Below, piece by piece: positions 59,160 to 64,000 of a DNA stretch of 64,000 bases (position 1 is its first letter; the number at the start of each line of letters is the position of its first letter). The position numbers and the translations under genes are program-made. The stretch is from contig JAUPFP010000034.1 in the NCBI GenBank assembly GCA_036925085.1, positions 883,501-947,500 on the forward strand. Direction: 5' to 3'. The notes beneath the pieces were generated by a model that saw only the letters and a list, made by a program, of their open reading frames with translations, was not told where the DNA came from and searched no databases. This DNA is from Brachycybe producta. Its lineage: Eukaryota; Arthropoda; Diplopoda; Playtdesmida; Andrognathidae.

Positions 59160-59934
59160 ACTATTTTTTTTCTTCATCAACTAGAAATAGCAGTGGTTGT
59201 TAAGTTTGTTGCTATTTTGCAGTTCGCAAGCATGTTAGTTGCTCTTGGCTTTTTTTTATCATTATTGCATCAAACAGGACATAAAGTAGTAAAAGTAGAA
59301 ATGATATAGAAGTGTAAGAAAAAGTGTCAAAAAAAAAAACAGCTCAATTGAAATTATCCCTGTGTATTATCACAGCTTACAATTATTTATGTTATTTGTC
59401 AACTGAAGATTTCTGATAAAAGTTATTTAAATGAGAAGCTTGTTTCTTGGAAGTTGTATTTCTGAAAAAAAAAAGGGACAAGGAAAATAAAAACAGGACA
59501 GGGCATTGGAAAAAGGGCAGGTCCAACGACCAATCAGAATTTCCGAAAAAGAAAAGGTGATATGTGTCTCATTTCAATAACTCAACTCATAATTTTGATT
59601 TGACAAATAACCAGAGTGTAAAATTGCTCTATTGCTATACTGGACAATGCTGCCACATAGATCTACTGCAAAACAACCAGTTCAGTAGTAAATTCATACA
59701 CGGGCACGCACCCTCAGGACTGTTTGAATTGTTTCATTTGGGGGGGGGGGAGGGGAAGTGGTGTCATAGGGGCAAGTGACAAAGGGTAAATATGAAAATG
59801 ACTATACTGGGCAGAAAAAAAGCCTCAAATACACCTAAATTGATCGTCTGTATGAGCTAACTGAATAAACGGCAAATTGAGCAAATTGTTTAATTTGGCG
59901 CATATTCAATTTGGCGCTTATTCAGCGCCACCAG
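58677..59934. mobile_element. transposon remnant with GGCGCTGAATAAGCGCC subterminal repeats
   Basis: Left end CTGTGGCACTGAACAAGCGC, then AAACTGAATAAACGCCAA. The right end, read inward on the minus strand, gives CTGGTGGCGCTGAATAAGCG, then AATTGAATATGCGCCAAA. The shared TGAATAxxCGCCAA units resemble transposase-binding repeats. The interior is non-coding. Confidence 0.5.
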
Positions 59935-61533
59935 CTGTATCTAGCTTATTAATATTGTAAATATTAAAAATACTGTATATGAATATTTGAAGTTGAAATG
60001 TGATGTTACTCGCAATATATTATAGCCTGTTTTTAACAAGGATCATTTAATTTTGATATAAAAAATTATAACTGCTTGTGTAGCACACTATTTAGGCCTT
60101 CTATATTTTCAAATCCTTGCCCTGATGTCTAATGGAGTCATTTTTTTTATTGTAGGACTTACTCTCTAAACATATGATAAGGCAATTTGACTGACTGCAT
60201 AATAACAGTATTTATTTCTGTCATCAAAGTAAGATGGCTTCAATTGCTGTTATGAAGTTGTACTAAGTTTTTTTTTGTTTAAAAAAAACCCACCATCCTG
60301 ATTATTCCTTGTACATAAGTGATAGTACAAGTTGTCTTGAGACTATTAAATGTTTCGAAGTTTTAAATGATGACATTTAGCTCCACCCCTAATTTTTTTG
60401 CTTCTTCCATCTATTAGGGTGTCTAGAGAGAGAGAGAGAGAGAGAAAAGAGACTGACATGTGTACTATTTTTTTTATTTGTTTAGTTCGTTTACATTTTC
60501 AAGTTCCAACTAAATGTTTAAAAAAAAAAGTTAAAAACACTTTTCAGATAGATAGACACCAGTACAGGTTCGTAAATAACCTGAAGAAATTTTGTTTCTA
60601 TGTTGTTTTTTTTTTTGCTGGGCTGGTTTACTAATCAAGTTATATCACATGTTTCAATCTTCTCGTGCCAACTTTTGACCAGCCCACCCTCAGGGACCAA
60701 CCACTGTGGTTGACCACCACCACCACCACCACCACCACTACAAAAATCATTCCGAAAAATTGAGAACATAAGTTTTTAAAATAAGGGAAACATGAAAAGT
60801 TTCTAAAATTTTTTTTTTGTTTTTTTTTGTTGCTCATCGATGAATCATTGTTTTTTCTTGGTCAAAATAGGAGATTAAAGGAGGATCAATTTTTAAAGAA
60901 TTTCATACGTAGTTTTATGACATTTTTTAAAAAAAAATTAACCAGATCAACATGTATTTTTATTTTGTATTTTGAACTAACGGAAACAGGCTGCATACGA
61001 CAGCATGTCTGACCGACTGTACAATGCATATGCTGTTATGAGGTAGCCTATGACAATGCAGTATAAAAGTTATACAGAAATAATCGATATGTTAAAACTT
61101 AAAATTAAAAATGGCCCACATGTTGTCACAACATTTTGACAATTGCTGTTGAACAATAAATAAAGTTCCCGGAATGATTTTTTTTTTAAAAAATAGAGTA
61201 ACATTTCAGAAAATAATTTTCAAAAGCTTTTTAATGATATCGTTCTTCGGTTTTGAGATTGGCTTGGGTAAAGTAGCTTGAGTAAAGCTGGTGCATTTCG
61301 TTAAAATGTCTTCTTCTCTGTTGTGAACCGTGATGCACAGGCCTGGACTGGACTTGTAAAATGTTACCTGAAAAAAGTTGAGGGTGGCGCCTGCCCCCTG
61401 TACCAACTGTCATTGTAGACCTACTCTTGCAATATATGCATATTCATGATTGCAAATATCACAAGATAGGCACTCACATAATTCTATGAAAGGGTCATAT
61501 TTAGAGTTAGAAATGAAAAAAAAAAGTTTAAAC
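59935..61533. other. gene-free stretch with microsatellites
   Basis: No gene. It contains a GA run (60425-60445) and a (CAC)n run (60713-60737). The remainder is AT-rich with T-tracts. Confidence 0.4.
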
Positions 61534-61868
61534 CAGGCATGTGCAACTTCATTAAGAGTGTGGGCCGGATAGCAAACTCTAAATATATCCGCGGGCCATA
61601 CCATATGATGTCTATTGTACCGTAACGAATGTAATTTTTTAAAGTTTGCTTTACGAGCAAAATTAAGTTAAGCTTAAGAAAGATCAGAATAGATCTAGAA
61701 GAGCAATAAAAATCACAGTCAGTTTCAGCAGAGGGTCACTGTGATTGGTTTATTAAATATGGAAATATGCTGGTGGGGCAGATTCAATGAAATTTGGAGA
61801 AACTCTCATGGGCCGGATAAAATCAGAGCGGGACCAGGTGCAGCCTGCAGGCCATACATTGCAGATAT
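61534..61868. mobile_element. hAT-like MITE (CAGGCATGTGCAA end)
   Basis: Left end CAGGCATGTGCAACTTCATT, then GTGTGGGCCGGATAGCAAAC; right end GGCCATACATTGCAGATATA. Paired GGGCCGG and CGCGGGCCAT words lie inside. The CAGGCATGTGCAA start and GGCCCGC-type interior are known from hAT MITEs in animals. Confidence 0.55.
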
Positions 61869-62065
61869 ACACTATGCTGTAGAGCATTTAAATACTTTTC
61901 GACTTTTGGCCGTTTTTTTTTGTAAAAACCCTAGTCTATAGACTTAGTTTTTTACCCATTTTTTTACGAATTTTAAAAATCATTGAATCCTTGTGCTTTT
62001 CCAAGCTATTTGCGACTTATGGGGCCAGTTGAGCGCTCCTGGGACACTTTTAGAGCTTTTAAAGA

Positions 62066-62305
62066 AGACATTTGCAACTTCATTAAGAGTGCGGGCCATA
62101 TAGCAAATTTTAAATATATCCACGGGCCATACCGTATGATGTTTATTATGACGAGTATATTTTTTTAAAGTTCGCTGTACAAACAAAATTAAGTTAAGAT
62201 CAGATAGTAAGAATAATTGAGCCTCATAAATTTGAGCTTTATGAGCCTTATAAAATCAGGGCCGGGCCGGATGCGGCTCGTGGGCCATGCATTGCACATG
62301 TATGG
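62066..62305. mobile_element. second hAT-like MITE of the same family
   Basis: ATTTGCAACTTCATTAAGAG, then GTGCGGGCCATATAGCAAAT, matches the copy at 61534. The right end GGCTCGTGGGCCATGCATTG + CACATGTATGG is the better preserved terminus of the pair. Confidence 0.55.
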
Positions 62306-63515
62306 TTTAAAGTTTAAACCATCGTTTTTGTTTAGATTTTTTTTTTTGAGAAGGCAAGGCGCACCAGGGATTTTCCCATTTCCCTGTGGCTTATTCCTAG
62401 CCTGGTGATGTAAATTTATTTAAGCTAGTAGGGGCTGACTCGACACCAAAAACCTAGCTAGGTCAGTGGTTAGTGGTTCATCAGTATATAATAGTTGATA
62501 ATAGCAGTTTTCGCGAGTAGTAACTTCATTTTGAAGCTTTTTTTTATTTTATTTTGTCAATGACTTCTTTTTATTTTAAACATCATTTTGTCATTTTGAT
62601 CATTTTGTCATGATTTTAATGCGAATTTTTTGAAGGTTATGGGTCTCTCAAGTGTTTAGCTTCTTTGGCAAGATTATTAAGTATGTGATGTTGTGAAGTT
62701 ATGAACTATCCTGAAGTGTTCCTCCTCTTTAGTACTTTTTGTCTTTCAGAATAGAGCTGTGAATGCTATTATGCAAATTTCAATGACTGTCTGGCTCTGT
62801 GTTGCATCATACATCATGAGGGCGTTCTTTAAGCATTTTGTTGACCATGTTTCTAAATTAAACAGTGTCTCGTAAACTATCTAAGAACTGAACAGATGTT
62901 TGCTATTGAAAACTTCAAATTAAAAAAAAAAAACATTTTAGCAAGATTTGTTGAGACGACTTTCTTCCAATGTTCACTTTTAATATATATACTGTATAAT
63001 AAATGATCATGTTATACCCGCAGTTTGTACTGACAATTTAAATGTTGAGGTTTTCCTTGTATTTTTGAGATTGATAATTTATATTAAGTATGTTATTTAG
63101 TGGCTAGCGCTAGAGTCACATTTATAGTTAGAATTTATAATGATTTTTTACATCTATAGAGACTTTTAGTGTCTGAGGGGACAGAGATTGGCCCAAACGA
63201 AATTGTCGAGTCCTGGATTTCTGGTTCTAGGTGTGCAATCTCCCCATGTTAAGCGTACAGGTTAAACTGCAACTTAGCTTTCTGCGGCTTTAATGTTAAG
63301 CTTTGCTCAACAGGCTATTGATGATGTCGTTAATGAATTGTTGGTTTAAATTTTCGTGACTGCATTTGATATTTGTTTATATTTGTAATTCAGATTATTT
63401 TTTTGTAGTTATTATGTATTGACAATGCATCATCTTGCATAATTTGGATCTTAAGATCCCTCTGCCATAGGCCAACTGGCTGCTTACAGAGTATTTTTTT
63501 TTTTGCTTTTTTTAT
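62306..63515. mobile_element. possible LINE 3' UTR copy (plus strand)
   Basis: The only firm similarity is at 63455-63500, where CCCTCTGCCATAGGCCAACT then GGCTGCTTACAGAGTA matches the tail of the LINE at 36770-36880. The sequence before it, including AAGGCGCACCAGGGATTTTC at 62353, is non-coding and may belong to the same element. Confidence 0.35.
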
Positions 63516-64000
63516 TTAACTTCATAACTTGTTTGTTTGTCCACTGCCACCTTGTGAAATATTTGAAAATAATTCAGACTGCATTGGGGATTGAGGGGAT
63601 TAGATCTTATTTTTTCTCACTTTTTAGACCCTTTTTTTATGAAAGCAAGTATCACAAAAAAACATGTTTTTGTTTAATTTTTCTTGTTGTAATTGTAATT
63701 TTAATAAAAGTCTACTGCTAGTGTGATAGTATGCGTTGCTGTCTGCCCCTTGTACGCAGTTCCTCTTCTATTTAGTGTTCATCATCGTGTGTATCTGGCA
63801 ATATAAAACTTGTCTTAGCTTGTGATAGGGTAGGTTAGGGTAGGTTAACTTGTCTTAGACCACTTTGGTAAACTTTGCAAGACCACATATATGTGTGAAC
63901 AAGCTAAGCTTTGGGGAGCTAATTTTACAGAACTTCAAAGCTTGCAAAGTTTGGAGTATAAACCTCTACCCTAAGGGTTGGTTTATACTCCGTTGCTAAG
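63516..64000. other. right edge of the window, no gene
   Basis: No coding sequence. TAGGGTAGGTTAGGGTAGGT at 63827-63846 is a short repeat. GGAGTATAAACC (63953) and GGTTTATACTCC (63979) are inverted copies that may be transposon ends. Confidence 0.35.

Noticed and set aside
59031-59309. 92-codon open frame MVKLQQDLHYTILLNF...
   Set aside because: It overlaps the inverted end of a transposon remnant, shows no domain, and has no supporting splice context.
63827-63846. Telomere-like TTAGGG repeats
   Set aside because: Only TAGGGTAGGTTAGGGTAGGT is present; units are irregular and surrounded by ordinary sequence.

Overview
The window is nuclear DNA from an animal. It is AT-rich and full of homopolymer and microsatellite runs. 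It carries intron-split genes with canonical GT-AG junctions, separated by MITE-rich DNA. The products are bilaterian-type (secreted Frizzled-related protein, SIAH, ZnT7, vasculin, a clan-2 cytochrome P450). Compact genes, many short introns and dense small DNA transposons suit an ascidian such as a Ciona relative, but no species marker was seen, so this is an inference.

Layout. 3-1013 (+) is the last coding exon of a gene entering from the left; it is rich in tyrosine motifs. 7679-8440 (-) is TMEM69 in one coding exon. 13976-17842 (+) is GPBP1 (vasculin), nine coding exons. 21600-24540 (-) is SLC30A7 (ZnT7), nine coding exons. It lies head-to-head with SIAH at 26532-29473 (+), six coding exons. 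31773-36325 (-) is a complete eight-exon cytochrome P450, followed at 38945-40890 by a decayed P450 copy. Between them lies a dead LINE fragment cut by two hAT-type MITEs with 8-bp target duplications. 43664-55408 (-) is an sFRP1/2/5-type gene, three coding exons, with a 9.7-kb first intron full of repeats. From 55409 to the end I see only its upstream DNA, low-complexity tracts and transposon remnants.

The genes do not form a pathway. They are unrelated housekeeping or signalling genes: Golgi zinc loading, ubiquitin ligation, transcription, mitochondrial membrane, monooxygenase and Wnt modulation. The more unusual content is the repeat landscape. It includes a foldback family with TTAAGGTG ends (about ten copies), palindromic MITEs with ACAGGCA ends and 9-bp target duplications, an alternating inverted array at 10096-10459 carrying CTCF-like cores, and a foldback made of two inverted ends of a Tc1/mariner-like transposon. 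All exon boundaries were derived by hand from splice signals, reading phase and remembered family sequences. No search was run.
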